Positions 1 to 9,351 are shown, counted from the stretch's first letter. The stretch is 64,000 nt of DNA from Saprospiraceae bacterium (GCA_958295895.1 CATQHI010000027.1:180467-244466), one strand, 5' to 3'. The notes: generated by a model not told the origin, from the letters alone. Program-made: numbers and translations.

Positions 1-45
1 CCACCACCTAAATCCGTTCTTTCTAGACCTACGCTTCCCACCGCT

Positions 46-1590
46 ATGCGTCTACTCGCCCTACTCCTCCTCCTATCCCCCCTCCTACCCGCCCAGGGTG
101 AAGTCACCGAGCTAGAGGTAAAGCAGCAGGCCCAGTTCATCGAAGCGAAGCGGGAGGCGCTGCTGGGAAAGACCGAGGAGGCGATCACCTTATTCCGGAC
201 CCTGCTGGAGGCCGAGCCGAAGAACGATGCTATCCTCTTCGAGCTGGCCCGTCTGGAGCACGCCGCCGGCAATTCCAGCGCCGCCATCGACGCCCTGCGC
301 CAGGCCTACGCCGCCCGCCCGAACGACGTCTATGCCGCCTTTTTAGCCGAGCTCTACCAGTCGTCGGGACGCTATCAGGAAGGTGCGGACCTTTACGCCG
401 AACTCATCACCCAAAACCCCGCCGCGGCCGAGAACTACCTGGAGCGCGCCGCCTTCCAGGTGCGGGATCAGGACATTAGGGGGGCCATCAAAACCTATGA
501 GGAGCTGGAAGCACGTAGCGGTATCAACCCCGAGGTATCGCGCCGTAAGCACACCCTCTACCTGGGTATGGGCGACCAGAAGCGAGCCGAGCGGGAACTC
601 GTAGTGCTCGTAGAGGCTTTCCCCCAGCAGATCAGCTACCGCCACCTCCTGGCCGGTTACTACGCCAGTCAGGGCGAGGACAAAGAGGCCCGCCGGGTGT
701 ACGGAGATATCCTGACCATCGAGCCGGCCGACGTGCGGGCCCAGTTGGCACTGCAGGATGCCGGTCCGCAGAGTAGTGGCACCGGGGGCACCGACGATAG
801 CGAGCTAATGGCCCTACTGGCCCGCACCGATGTAGACCTCGACCTCAAGATCGGTAAGCTCCTACCCATGATCCAGCAGGTGGCCAGCACCAACGACCGC
901 GCCCTAGCCGATCGCCTGCTTGCCCTCACCACCGAATTGCGACGCGTGCATCCGGATGCGGCTAAGGCCGCCGCCATCGAGGGCGATCTGTACTACCACT
1001 CGGGCCGACTCACCGAGGCCGCTGCCGCCTACGAAGCCACCCTGAAATTGGACGACACGGTTTACCCGGTCTGGGAGCAGCTTCTGGCTACGCTCTACCT
1101 AAATAACCAGTCGGTTGCGCTACGGGAGTATGCCGAGGAAGCTCTCGACATCTTTCCCAACCGCCCCTCCGTCTACGTACACTACGCCCTTGGCGAGGCT
1201 TTTCGCGGCGATTTCGGTGAGGCGAATAGTCTATTACAGCAGGCGCAATTAATGGTCAGCGCCAGTCCGGACGCCGCCGCCGCCCTCGAAGAGTTCGCTA
1301 AGGCCCTGAAGCAGGTGGAGGATGGCAAAGACGGTAAGTTAGACACCGCCCTCCTGCCCGGCGGCCCTACCGCTCCCCTGGCCTTTTACCTGAGTCAGCG
1401 CGCCCAGCCGGATGCCCCTGCCCTCCTCGCCGCCGATCAACCGGAAAACACCAACGCCCTGCTACTGGAGTTAATGGGCGACGCCCAGAGCAGCGCCGGC
1501 AACAAAGCCGCCGCCGCCGACCTTTACCAACGGGCAAAAGCCGCGGGTAGTAAGTCTGCCACCCTGGCCCAGAAGATCGCTCAGCTCTAA
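46..1590 (+). CDS. Secreted tetratricopeptide-repeat protein
   Basis: 514-residue protein that begins with a hydrophobic Sec signal (about residues 1-17, rich in Leu, ending PAQG) and then consists almost entirely of helical TPR-type repeats; EAITLFRTLLEAEP and AAIDALRQAYAARP are clear examples. TPR arrays hold protein partners, so a scaffold role in the periplasm is the likely function; no catalytic motif is visible. It is followed after 9 bases by the DUF4292 lipoprotein gene on the same strand, an arrangement I recall as common in Bacteroidota, which suggests an envelope-assembly role. The ATG at 46 gives an intact signal peptide. Family placement is secure; the actual partner is unknown. 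Confidence 0.85.
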   Translation: MRLLALLLLLSPLLPAQGEVTELEVKQQAQFIEAKREALLGKTEEAITLFRTLLEAEPKNDAILFELARLEHAAGNSSAAIDALRQAYAARPNDVYAAFLAELYQSSGRYQEGADLYAELITQNPAAAENYLERAAFQVRDQDIRGAIKTYEELEARSGINPEVSRRKHTLYLGMGDQKRAERELVVLVEAFPQQISYRHLLAGYYASQGEDKEARRVYGDILTIEPADVRAQLALQDAGPQSSGTGGTDDSELMALLARTDVDLDLKIGKLLPMIQQVASTNDRALADRLLALTTELRRVHPDAAKAAAIEGDLYYHSGRLTEAAAAYEATLKLDDTVYPVWEQLLATLYLNNQSVALREYAEEALDIFPNRPSVYVHYALGEAFRGDFGEANSLLQQAQLMVSASPDAAAALEEFAKALKQVEDGKDGKLDTALLPGGPTAPLAFYLSQRAQPDAPALLAADQPENTNALLLELMGDAQSSAGNKAAAADLYQRAKAAGSKSATLAQKIAQL

Positions 1591-1599
1591 GCTCACCCT

Positions 1600-2361
1600 A
1601 TGCGTATATCCTTTCTGGCTTTTCTCGCCGTCCTGCTCCTCGCTAACTGCAACCGTAAGGTGGCCGGTCCCGCGGTGGGTGGCGACTCCGGTGCTAGCTC
1701 CGGCAAACTACGCCTGGCCCAGGTACTGCGCACCATCGACGAAAACCGCAGCGCCCCGGAGTGGATGGATGCAAAGGCCCGGGTGGACCTAGACAGCAAG
1801 AAGCTTAGCATCGGTGGTACGGCCTTCATCCGCCTGCACCGCGACGAGGCCATCTGGATGAGCGTTAAGAAGTTCGGCTTCGAGGGCGCGCGGGCGCTAA
1901 TTCGTCCCGACTCTTTTTTTCTATACAACCGCCTGGAGGGCGAGTACATCGCCGAGCCGCTGAGCTACATCGAGGAGAAGTATAAGATCCCCGCCCGCTT
2001 CGACCTGTTGCAGGAGATCTTCTTCGGCAACGCCGTTTTCCTTACCGACGAGTTGGAGATCGGCCGGGCGGATGACGGGGCGATCCGGCTTACGGGGCGT
2101 AGCGATGAGTTTGCTACCCAGTACTTCATCGATCCGGTGACCTTTCGTCCGCAGCTGATGGAGTTGCAGGAGCTCGGCCAGTCACGCAGTATGGTGGTCA
2201 CGAATAGTGACTACACCCAGGTGGAGGGGGTGGCCCAGACCTTCCCCCGGGGCCGTTTCGTGGAGGTTGACGATGGGAAGGGGGAGACGGCTAGTATGGA
2301 GATGGAGTTTACGGAGGTAAGCTTTTCGGGGCCGGTGGAGATGCCTTTTGAGCGGCGGTAG
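1600..2361 (+). CDS. DUF4292 family lipoprotein
   Basis: 253 residues with a lipoprotein signal whose lipobox ends LLLANC, lipidated Cys at residue 17. The mature part has the features of the Bacteroidota DUF4292 family: an N-terminal beta-rich region (KLSIGGTAFIRLHRDEAIWMSV), then a region ending in FGNAVFL and a C-terminal antiparallel sheet. Fold resemblance of this family to LolA/LolB-like lipid-binding proteins is known from family descriptions, but binding is not shown here. Transcribed with the TPR gene upstream. Outer-membrane or periplasmic location is inferred from the lipobox. Confidence 0.8.
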   Translation: MRISFLAFLAVLLLANCNRKVAGPAVGGDSGASSGKLRLAQVLRTIDENRSAPEWMDAKARVDLDSKKLSIGGTAFIRLHRDEAIWMSVKKFGFEGARALIRPDSFFLYNRLEGEYIAEPLSYIEEKYKIPARFDLLQEIFFGNAVFLTDELEIGRADDGAIRLTGRSDEFATQYFIDPVTFRPQLMELQELGQSRSMVVTNSDYTQVEGVAQTFPRGRFVEVDDGKGETASMEMEFTEVSFSGPVEMPFERR

Positions 2362-2391
2362 TTAACGGCTTTGCTCGCTGCGCTCGTGGGG

Positions 2392-2491
2392 CTCACCACA
2401 GAGAGGGCTAGCACCCTTCCACAGAGTTCTCACCGAGCCGTCGTTGGAGGTGTTATTCGAAGTACACAGAGGCCAGCACCTGACGGTGTGG
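2392..2491. repeat. CACAGAG-type dispersed repeat, copy 1
   Basis: Intergenic sequence between the convergent genes ending at 2361 and 2506. It starts CTCACCACAGAG, carries a small stem-loop (AGGG-CTAGCA-CCCT), then CCACAGAG, the block GAGCCGTCGTTG-G-AGGTGTT, then ACACAGAGG and a second imperfect stem (CCAGCACC-TGAC-GGTGTGG). The same ordered blocks recur at 57009-57125, so this is a mobile or amplified repeat rather than gene debris. Confidence 0.7.
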
Positions 2492-2505
2492 CGGGAGTGG
2501 TCCTA

Positions 2506-3957
2506 TCAAAGTTTTCGGAGGTCGTTGCCGAATAGCCGGGTGAGGTAGGTGGCCGGGGCGTCCTGTAAGCGGAGGTATAGACCGTGGCGATATGGATTTG
2601 GATCGACGAGGAAGTAATAGGAACTAGAGAGGCTTGGTAGCGGATTGTTGCTGTTGATATCGGAGAAAAATTGCCCCTCAATCAAGTCGGCGTATAGTGT
2701 GGGAAAACAGCGGAAGAAGGCGGTGGCTCCCTTTACGCTGTGACTTTCGACGCACTGCTTTCCTTCGGACCACTGCTGCTCGGTGAGGGGGTCGAAGAAG
2801 CCCAACTGGTGTAGGGAATCCAGTAGCTCCGATACTTCTTCGGGGTCGAGGAAGGTGGTAGGCTCCGGACCCGAGAGGCGATCCTGTACCCGGGTGACCT
2901 CAGGGTTGACGACCGCGCGGGCCTGCCGCGAGTCTAGTGGTAAAATCAACAGGTCGCGCTCGTTCTGGCCGTCGTACTCGGTAGGGAAGGTGTAGTAGAG
3001 GCGGTAGGGGGCGTTCAGGGAATCTAGAAGGGCGTTGTAAGGCGACATGAATAGCTCGACGGGATAATACTCCAACCAGGAAAGGAAATCTCGGTCACTG
3101 GCCGGTTCGCCCCACGCTTCGGTAGTCATCAATGGTTTTCCCTGGTAGCGGGACCTTATCTGGAACTGGGGGGAGGATGGGTCACCGGAAAGCGAAACGA
3201 CAACTATTTCTAGGTTACAGAGGGTGCTATCGAAACTGCACAGGCTGGCACTTAGCTGTCGGGAGATATCGGCTAGGTCGGTCGGGGTACGGAAATCTAC
3301 GGTGAATCCCGGGCGTAGGAGGAGGTACAGGTCTTTGGGATCGGTCGAGCCCAGGAAGGTAGAATCCTGCCGGAGCTGGGAAGCGATTCCCGGTTCAAGC
3401 AGGGCTGATTCGTCCAACCAAATTAGGGCACGGGAGCGTTGCTGCGTACGCCAGTCATGAGAGGCCGCCTCGCCGGCAGCTTCGGCTAGCTTTTCCAGCA
3501 GGTAGAAGTCCGGCACCAGTCCGTTCTGCCGCAGCTCTGCCAACTCAGTGCGGTAAGTAGCCTCGGGAATTAGTTTGAGGGTGCGTAGGCTGGCGAGGGT
3601 CATAAGGACCTCATAGTGTTCGAACAGTACTTCGAAGTGTATACCCATGCCTCTCCTGTGGGCGTAGGCTGATTGGTAGACCCTGCTCAGAAACGTCAAA
3701 ATTTGATCGGCGTAGATTACACCGCTGGGTCTACTTTTGGTACACAGCACCGGAGCACGGGAAGGCAAATACAGGCCACCTTCTCGCACCGCAAACTTCA
3801 ACTCCTCCTTTCCCACCTCCGACAGCACATTATCGAGGTAGAGAAACTCGGCGATGGTCTCCGCCTCGGAGACCGAGAACGGCTGGGCGTGTAGGCCGGG
3901 GTGATTCGGCAGGGTCGGCAGCAGGATGACCAAGCAGAGGACCACGGGCATTTTCAT
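2506..3957 (-). CDS. Secreted protein of unknown function
   Basis: 483 residues when started at the ATG at 3957, which gives a clean Sec signal (MKMPVVLCLVILLPTLPNHPGLHAQ). The longer open frame upstream encodes no signal peptide and is not favoured. The mature protein is mixed alpha/beta with no motif I recognise; it contains several Cys (for example CSFDSTLC) and a Tyr/Phe-rich C-terminus. No T9SS sorting domain and no lipobox. It stands alone, convergent with the DUF4292 gene, and a plausible promoter lies at 3980-4013. Its base composition looks less GC-rich than its neighbours, which could hint at more recent acquisition. Confidence 0.7.
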   Translation of the reverse strand: MKMPVVLCLVILLPTLPNHPGLHAQPFSVSEAETIAEFLYLDNVLSEVGKEELKFAVREGGLYLPSRAPVLCTKSRPSGVIYADQILTFLSRVYQSAYAHRRGMGIHFEVLFEHYEVLMTLASLRTLKLIPEATYRTELAELRQNGLVPDFYLLEKLAEAAGEAASHDWRTQQRSRALIWLDESALLEPGIASQLRQDSTFLGSTDPKDLYLLLRPGFTVDFRTPTDLADISRQLSASLCSFDSTLCNLEIVVVSLSGDPSSPQFQIRSRYQGKPLMTTEAWGEPASDRDFLSWLEYYPVELFMSPYNALLDSLNAPYRLYYTFPTEYDGQNERDLLILPLDSRQARAVVNPEVTRVQDRLSGPEPTTFLDPEEVSELLDSLHQLGFFDPLTEQQWSEGKQCVESHSVKGATAFFRCFPTLYADLIEGQFFSDINSNNPLPSLSSSYYFLVDPNPYRHGLYLRLQDAPATYLTRLFGNDLRKL

Positions 3958-3979
3958 AGAACAGTACTTCGGATACCTC

Positions 3980-4013
3980 TCAAGGTACGATGGTCTCTGA
4001 ATGCGGCTGCCAA
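3980..4013 (-). promoter_or_regulatory. Candidate promoter of the 2506-3957 gene
   Basis: On the minus strand TTG (4011-4013), 23 bases, then TACCTTGA (3980-3987), about 22 bases before the start codon. This matches the Bacteroidota pattern TTG-N17..23-TAnnTTTG except for the last two bases. Confidence 0.4.
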
Positions 4014-4041
4014 TCGGGAGATCCTGACCATTCCACCACCT

Positions 4042-4061
4042 CCGCACCGGCGGCCCCGCCC
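4042..4061 (-). repeat. Dispersed 20-bp GC motif, copy A (17/20)
   Basis: Plus strand reads CCGCACCGGCGGCCCCGCCC, matching the reverse complement of GGGCGGGGCCGCAGGTGCAA except at three positions. Intergenic, 85-104 bases upstream of the start at 3957. Confidence 0.75.
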
Positions 4062-4139
4062 ATAGATTCCACAACGATCGACCGGCACATCGCGGAGCTG
4101 GCGGGGAAACGAGTGCGTTTTTTGTGGAGCGGCACCCAT

Positions 4140-4175
4140 AAAAAAAGCCATCCCCGGTTTGCGACCGGAGATGGC
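4140..4175 (-). terminator. Intrinsic terminator of the fasciclin gene
   Basis: A 12-bp stem (GCCATCTCCGGT with its partner ACCGGGGATGGC, read on the minus strand; one G-T pair) with a short loop at 4147-4175, followed on that strand by seven T (complement of A 4140-4146). It lies 35 bases after the stop of the 4210-4965 gene. Confidence 0.85.
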
Positions 4176-4209
4176 TTAGTTTCACTGCTAGATGCAGTGG
4201 CAGGGGAAG

Positions 4210-4965
4210 TTAACGCTGTATCGACACCTTCCGCTGAATGGCCTCGTTACCGGCCCGAATTTCGAGTAGGTACATGCCGGCGGCTAAATTGCCGACCTGG
4301 AGGGGCTCCCGCTGACTAGCGGCCCGACGGGTCAGTACGGTGCGGCCGCTCATGTCACGCAGGGTGAGGGTCGCCTGGTTTACGATGCTTACCGGCAGGC
4401 CGACGTTGAGGTAACTGCGCGCCGGGTTGGGCGAGATGGTGACCTCACGGGCGAAGGCGGGTTCGACCCGCCGCACGCTGGTCGAGGTGGTGTCAACCAT
4501 GAGGATACCATCAATGGAATGAACCACGCCGTTGCTGGCCGTCAGGTCGGGCATACCGATCACTACCCCATTGACCATAATTGTGTCTCCCATTACGGTC
4601 ACCAGAAGGGAATCTCCGCTAAGGGCAACAAGCTTCATGCTATCCATCAGTTGCGCAGACGTGAAGCTCCCGCGTACAACGTGTAACCGTAGCAGGTCGG
4701 CCAGCGAGCCGGTTGAGTCGGCCAGCAGGCTGTCTAGCATACCCGTCGGCAGGGCGGCGAAGGCCGAGTCCGTGGGGGCGAAAACGGTGAAGGGGCCGGC
4801 TGTTCGTAAAGTGCTATCGAGTCCAGCGGCGATAATGGCGGTTTCCAGGGTGTTGTGGTTCTCACTGTTGGCAATCACGTCGACAACCGTAGTGTCCTGG
4901 GCGATCAGGGGGCCGCCCACGGCGGCCAGTATAAGGGTGAAAATACAGGGTAATAGTCTGTTCAT
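4210..4965 (-). CDS. Fasciclin-domain protein with T9SS sorting domain
   Basis: 251 residues: Sec signal (1-22, ending LIAQ), one fasciclin (FAS1) domain at about 25-155 with the hallmark TVFAPTDSAFAALP and the closing NGVVHSIDGILM, then a type A T9SS C-terminal domain at about 170-251 (ISPNPARSYLNV, GMYLLEIRAG, ending KVSIQR). The protein should cross the outer membrane by type IX secretion and be attached to the surface, where FAS1 domains act in adhesion. It is monocistronic with its own terminator. Function as adhesin is inferred from the family. Confidence 0.9.
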   Translation of the reverse strand: MNRLLPCIFTLILAAVGGPLIAQDTTVVDVIANSENHNTLETAIIAAGLDSTLRTAGPFTVFAPTDSAFAALPTGMLDSLLADSTGSLADLLRLHVVRGSFTSAQLMDSMKLVALSGDSLLVTVMGDTIMVNGVVIGMPDLTASNGVVHSIDGILMVDTTSTSVRRVEPAFAREVTISPNPARSYLNVGLPVSIVNQATLTLRDMSGRTVLTRRAASQREPLQVGNLAAGMYLLEIRAGNEAIQRKVSIQR

Positions 4966-5105
4966 GATGATTTGGTTTAAGAAAGAATAGATTCAAAAAA
5001 TCTGTCTACGTAGTTAGCAATCTTTTAGCGCGCAAGTTCAGGAAAAGGGCAAACAAATCCAGTTTAAACCCCTAATTTTTGTGTTTCAACCGCTCGCAAG
5101 GCCGC
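4966..5105. other. AT-rich 5' region of the fasciclin gene
   Basis: This 140-base gap is clearly AT-rich against its surroundings. On the minus strand TTTG followed by 22 bases and TAAAAGATTG is a weak promoter candidate for the fasciclin gene. No ORF or strong hairpin seen. Confidence 0.35.
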
Positions 5106-6434
5106 CTACCCAACCCCTGATCCTGCCGTAGCAGCATGCGCTTCGGTGAGCTCTTCCTCCAGCGTAGGCTCGATCACTAGCCGCACCGCGCGGTTGTAAG
5201 TGATGTAGTTGCCCACCCAGCTCAGGAAGGTGAACAGGCGGTTGCGCCAGCCGATGAGGTAAAAGATGTGCACGAAGGCCCAGATGAACCAGGCGATCAC
5301 GCCGTGGAAATGAATATTCCTGGGCAGATCGGCCACGGCGCGGTTGCGGCCGATGATGGCCAGGTTGCCCTTGTCGTGGTACACGAAGCCGGCAGTCGGC
5401 TTGCCCTTAGCGATGGCGTTGAAGTTTTTGGCTAGCCGCTTGCCCATCTGTATGGCGACCTGGGCCACGCCGGGGTGCCCCTTGAGCCACTTATCGCTGG
5501 TCAGGTACGTCACGTCGCCGATGGCGTATACATTGTTGTAGCCCTGTACCCGCATGCGATCGTCGATGTTGTAGTGGCCCTTCTGGGCGCTTCTCTCCTG
5601 GAGGCCCTCGATGATGGAGCCCGTCACGCCCGCGCCCCAGATTACGGTATGGGTAGCCAGCGTACTACCGTCCTTAAAGGTAGCCACGCGGCCGTCGTAA
5701 TCGGCAATCAGCTTATTGAACCAGAGCTCGATGTGCATTTCGTCCAGGTTGCGGTGGGCGTCCTTACTCGACTTATCGGAAAACTGAGCCAGTAACTCCT
5801 CGCCTCCGTCGACCAGGATAAAGCGCAGCTGCATCGTGTCGGTATCGGGATAATCACGCTGCAGGACGTGGCGGCGCAGTTCGCTCAGGGCGCCGGCTAT
5901 CTCTACGCCGCTGGGCCCGCCGCCGACGATCAGGAAGGTCATCAGGCTGGCCTTTTCGGCCGGGTCGTCGGTCATGTCGGCCCGCTCCAGGGTCTGGAAG
6001 ATGTGGTTGCGCAGCTTGCGGGCGTCGGGTACGGTCTTTAGGGGCAGGGTGTGGGTCTCCAGATTTTGGTTCCCAAAAAAGTTAGCCCGCGTACCGGTCG
6101 CCAGCACCAGGTGATCGTAGTGGATGGGGCCGGCCTCGGTATGTACCTGCTGGGTCCCGTCGTCGATACCGCGCACCCGCAGCATCCGGAAGTGGAAGTC
6201 GCGTTTGTGGCGGAAGGACTTTCGCAGCGCGCCGCAGATATCGGGCGCATCGAGCCCCGCCGTAGCTACCTGGTACAGCAGGGGGGCGAAGGTGTGGTAA
6301 TTGTACTGGTCCAGCAGCACCACCTGATACTGCCGCGTATCGAGTGTGTCGACAAAGTTCAGCCCTCCAAAACCGCCGCCAATTACTATAATGCGGGGTT
6401 TGCCCTGGGGGGAAGGGAGGTTGAGTGCATTCAT
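5106..6434 (-). CDS. ndh: Type II NADH:quinone oxidoreductase
   Basis: 442 residues from the ATG at 6434. Two Rossmann nucleotide sites are visible: RIIVIGGGFGGL near the N-terminus for FAD and FLIVGGGPSGVE near residue 170 for NADH. Further family marks are HTFAPLLYQVATAGL after the first site and the late FAD motif VYAIGDVTYL. The C-terminal 70 residues (AWFIWAFVHIFYLIGWRNR and following) are the amphipathic membrane anchor of NDH-2 enzymes. It oxidises NADH and reduces menaquinone without pumping protons; mqnE and mqnA for that quinone lie about 30 kb away. The frame continues 240 bases upstream, but that extension overlaps the opposite gene and has no homology signal. A copy of the dispersed motif lies 16 bases before the start. 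Confidence 0.92.
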   Translation of the reverse strand: MNALNLPSPQGKPRIIVIGGGFGGLNFVDTLDTRQYQVVLLDQYNYHTFAPLLYQVATAGLDAPDICGALRKSFRHKRDFHFRMLRVRGIDDGTQQVHTEAGPIHYDHLVLATGTRANFFGNQNLETHTLPLKTVPDARKLRNHIFQTLERADMTDDPAEKASLMTFLIVGGGPSGVEIAGALSELRRHVLQRDYPDTDTMQLRFILVDGGEELLAQFSDKSSKDAHRNLDEMHIELWFNKLIADYDGRVATFKDGSTLATHTVIWGAGVTGSIIEGLQERSAQKGHYNIDDRMRVQGYNNVYAIGDVTYLTSDKWLKGHPGVAQVAIQMGKRLAKNFNAIAKGKPTAGFVYHDKGNLAIIGRNRAVADLPRNIHFHGVIAWFIWAFVHIFYLIGWRNRLFTFLSWVGNYITYNRAVRLVIEPTLEEELTEAHAATAGSGVG

Positions 6435-6449
6435 AAAAGTACAACAAAT

Positions 6450-6469
6450 GGGCGGGGCCGCAGGTGCGG
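6450..6469 (+). repeat. Dispersed 20-bp GC motif, copy B (18/20)
   Basis: GGGCGGGGCCGCAGGTGCGG in the divergent region between ndh and the glucoamylase gene. Read toward ndh, the motif is followed by 8 bases and TACTTTTA, which overlaps the ATG of ndh. Confidence 0.85.
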
Positions 6470-6537
6470 TGAAGATAAAACACAACACCTCGCACATGCC
6501 GGAGTTTTGTGTTGTTGGCCGCAAAACTTTCGGCTCC

Positions 6538-8937
6538 ATGTCATCAGTAAATGGTACCGCACCGGGTGCGCCCGGTATCACTCCCCGCTGGACGACCAGC
6601 TCCAAGGACGGCGTCGGTGGCAGCATCAATGCGGCCAGCCAGCTCACCTTTACCCTTAGCCACGGCATCCTCAACGAAATTTACTTTCCCCGCGAGGACC
6701 AGGCGGCTACCCGCGACCTCGGCCTCCTGGTCACCAACGGAACGGATTTCTTCTCGGAGGAAAAGCGCGACACCGAAACGGTGACTAAACAGCTCGCGCC
6801 GGGCGTACCCTCCTTCCTGCTGACCAATACCTGCCGGCAGGGACGCTACCGGATCGAGAAGCGGGTGATCGCCGACCCCCTGCGCAATACGGTCCTACAG
6901 CGGATCACCTTCACCCCGCTACTGGAGGATGACTACCGCGTCTACGCCCTACTCGCCCCCCACCTGGCCAACGCCGGAGCGGGCAATACGGCCTGGGTCG
7001 GTAACTACAAGGGCCACCCCCTGCTCTTTGCGCACCACGACGGCAGTACCCTGGCCCTTGCCTGCTCGCTGCCCTGGCGGAAGCGCTCGGTCGGTTTCGT
7101 GGGCACCTCCGATGGATGGCAGGACCTCTCGCAGCACTACGCGATGGAGTGGACCTACGAACGCGCCGAGAACGGTAACGTAGCCCTGACCGGTGAGGTC
7201 GACCTTGCCCAGGCTAGTGACCGCAGTTTCGAGCTGGCGGTAGGTTTCGGCACCACCGCCACGGAGGCAGCCCACCACGCCCTGTCGAGCCTGCTGGCGG
7301 GCTTCGACCAGGTAGCCGCCGCCTACGAAGCCGAATGGAACGCCTGGCAGGAGGCCCTCAGGCCGCTGCACGAAACCGAGGAGGAGCTCGGGGGCATGTT
7401 TCGCCTGAGTGCGCAGATTTTGCGCAGCCACCAGTCCAAGCCCTTCCCCGGTGCGATGATCGCTAGTTTATCCATCCCCTGGGGCAACACCAAGGGCGAC
7501 GATAACCGCAGCGGCTACCACCTGGTGTGGCCGCGCGACCTGGTCGAATCCGCCGGCGGCCTGCTGGCTCTACGTGCCCACGACGATGTGCTGCGCGTAC
7601 TCAATTACCTCACGGTCACCCAGGAGGCCGACGGGCACTGGTCGCAGAATATGTGGATCGAGGGCACGCCCTACTGGAACGGTCTACAACTCGACGAGAC
7701 GGCCCTGCCCATCCTACTGGTCGGCCTCTGCCTGCAGGAGGGGGTTCTCGACCGGGCGGGCCTACGGCAACACTACCCTGCCGTACGGCGGGCCCTGGCC
7801 TTCCTGCTGCGCCACGGTATCGTCACGGAACAGGAACGCTGGGAGGAGCAGCGCGGCATCTCCGTGTTTACCCTGGCTACGCTGGTGGCTGCGGTCCTCG
7901 CCGGGGCCGAAATGGCCGAGAAGATGGACGAGCCGGCGGTTGCCACCTACTGTCGGCAGACGGCCGATGCCTGGAATGCCGCGATCGATACCTGGCTCTA
8001 CGTGGGGGATACGCACACCGCCCGGCAGGCCGGCGTCGAGGGCTACTACCTACGCATCAATCCTACTACCCTACCGGCCGCGAAGCTTAGCGAGCAGGTC
8101 ATGGAGATTCGGAATAAGCCGGCCGGCCAGAACGAGATGCTCGTCACCGAGATGGTGAGTGTCGACCCGCTGGCCCTGGTCCGCTTCGGGCTGCGCGCCG
8201 CCGACGATCCCCGCATCGTGAATACCGTACGGGTCATCGACACCCTGCTTGAGGCCGACACCCCGAACGGCACGGCCTACTACCGCTACGTCAACGACGG
8301 TTACGGCGAGCACGCGGACGGCAGCGCCTACGACGGTACGGGTATTGGCCGGCCCTGGCCGCTGCTGGCCGCCGAGCGGGCCCACTACGAGCTAGCCGCC
8401 GGCAATCCCGAACGCGCCCGCGAGCTGCTGGCCGCCGTCGAGGCTTTCTCTAACAACGGGCTGCTATCGGAACAGATCTGGGACCGTGAGGACCGGCCGG
8501 AGCATGGCCTCGTAAACGGCAAGCACTCGGGCTCGGCCATGCCGCTGGTGTGGGCCCACGCCGAGCACATCAAGCTGGTATGCTCCCTCAAGCAGGGCCG
8601 GGTATTCGACCTGCCCCGCGATGCCGCTAAGCGCTACGCCCAGGACGGTACGCGGGCCGAGTACGTGATTTGGCGCAGCGACCTGCCCCTGCCGTCCCTG
8701 CCCAGTGGGCACCACCTGCGCATCGAGACCGTCACGCCGGCTACCGTAAAGTGGACTACCGATGACTGGCAGCACACCGAGCAGGTCGATACGCAGGATA
8801 TGGGCCTGGGGGTGCACTATACCGATCTGCCCACCGGTGCCCTGGACTGGGGCAATGTCGGTTTCACTATCTTCTGGCACGACCGCCAGGCCTGGTCCGG
8901 TACCGACTATACTGTAGTGATTGACCCCACTAAGTAA
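6538..8937 (+). CDS. GH15 glucan 1,4-alpha-glucosidase (glucoamylase)
   Basis: 799 residues from the ATG at 6538; the frame is open further upstream but that part overlaps ndh. The N-terminus APGAPGITPRWTTSSKDGVG opens the beta-sandwich domain typical of prokaryotic GH15 enzymes, and TLSHGILNEIYFPR follows. The alpha/alpha barrel has the substrate-contact motif SGYHLVWPRDLVE (about 325-337) and the C-terminal PLVWAHAEHIKL region. It releases glucose from alpha-1,4-glucans. No signal peptide, so it probably acts on internal glycogen or imported maltodextrin. Divergent from ndh; a short SpoIIAA-like gene follows closely. Confidence 0.9.
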   Translation: MSSVNGTAPGAPGITPRWTTSSKDGVGGSINAASQLTFTLSHGILNEIYFPREDQAATRDLGLLVTNGTDFFSEEKRDTETVTKQLAPGVPSFLLTNTCRQGRYRIEKRVIADPLRNTVLQRITFTPLLEDDYRVYALLAPHLANAGAGNTAWVGNYKGHPLLFAHHDGSTLALACSLPWRKRSVGFVGTSDGWQDLSQHYAMEWTYERAENGNVALTGEVDLAQASDRSFELAVGFGTTATEAAHHALSSLLAGFDQVAAAYEAEWNAWQEALRPLHETEEELGGMFRLSAQILRSHQSKPFPGAMIASLSIPWGNTKGDDNRSGYHLVWPRDLVESAGGLLALRAHDDVLRVLNYLTVTQEADGHWSQNMWIEGTPYWNGLQLDETALPILLVGLCLQEGVLDRAGLRQHYPAVRRALAFLLRHGIVTEQERWEEQRGISVFTLATLVAAVLAGAEMAEKMDEPAVATYCRQTADAWNAAIDTWLYVGDTHTARQAGVEGYYLRINPTTLPAAKLSEQVMEIRNKPAGQNEMLVTEMVSVDPLALVRFGLRAADDPRIVNTVRVIDTLLEADTPNGTAYYRYVNDGYGEHADGSAYDGTGIGRPWPLLAAERAHYELAAGNPERARELLAAVEAFSNNGLLSEQIWDREDRPEHGLVNGKHSGSAMPLVWAHAEHIKLVCSLKQGRVFDLPRDAAKRYAQDGTRAEYVIWRSDLPLPSLPSGHHLRIETVTPATVKWTTDDWQHTEQVDTQDMGLGVHYTDLPTGALDWGNVGFTIFWHDRQAWSGTDYTVVIDPTK

Positions 8938-8971
8938 TCCTCCCTTCGCTAACACATCAATCTTCCCCCTT

Positions 8972-9328
8972 ATGATCTCCATCCGCCACCAACCTAACAC
9001 GAACATCCTGGAAACCACGGCCGTCGGCACCCTCGAACAGGCCGACTACGACCGGATGCTTCCCGAGGCGCGCAAGCTCATCGCACAGTACGGCAAGGTG
9101 CGCTGGTACTTCGAAATGGAAGATTTCGACGGCTGGACGGCCGGTACGGCCTGGCGCGATCTTAAGTTCGACGTGCAGCACCTGACTGACTTCGAGAAAA
9201 TTGCCGTGGTGGGCAAAAAGAACTGGATGGACTGGGCTACGACGCTCATGAAGCCCTTTACTACGGCGGAGGTCAAGCACTTCGACCTGGAGGAGCAGGC
9301 GGCAGCCAGGAGTTGGATTGCGGCGTAG
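8972..9328 (+). CDS. SpoIIAA-like (STAS-related) protein
   Basis: 118 residues starting at the ATG at 8972. The pattern is that of the SpoIIAA-like family PF11964: N-terminal beta strands (NILETTAVGTLEQADYDRMLP), KVRWYFEMEDFDGW, DFEKIAVVGKKNWMDWATTLMKPF and a final strand plus helix (VKHFDLEEQAAARSWIAA). These small cytoplasmic proteins are thought to sense lipids or regulate partners; their biochemical role is not established. It follows the glucoamylase gene by 34 bases and may be cotranscribed. Confidence 0.8.
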   Translation: MISIRHQPNTNILETTAVGTLEQADYDRMLPEARKLIAQYGKVRWYFEMEDFDGWTAGTAWRDLKFDVQHLTDFEKIAVVGKKNWMDWATTLMKPFTTAEVKHFDLEEQAAARSWIAA

Positions 9329-9351
9329 CACGGCCAAAGTTCTATCTTTCG
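9318..9351 (+). promoter_or_regulatory. Promoter of the ABC transporter operon
   Basis: TTG (9318-9320), 22 bases, TATCTTTCG (9343-9351), 16 bases before the ATG at 9368. It overlaps the end of the SpoIIAA-like gene. Confidence 0.5.

Noticed and set aside
2506..4185. A 559-residue version of the secreted protein starting at 4185
   Set aside because: The extra N-terminus has no signal peptide, runs through the fasciclin terminator hairpin and the candidate promoter, and the ATG at 3957 gives a proper Sec signal.
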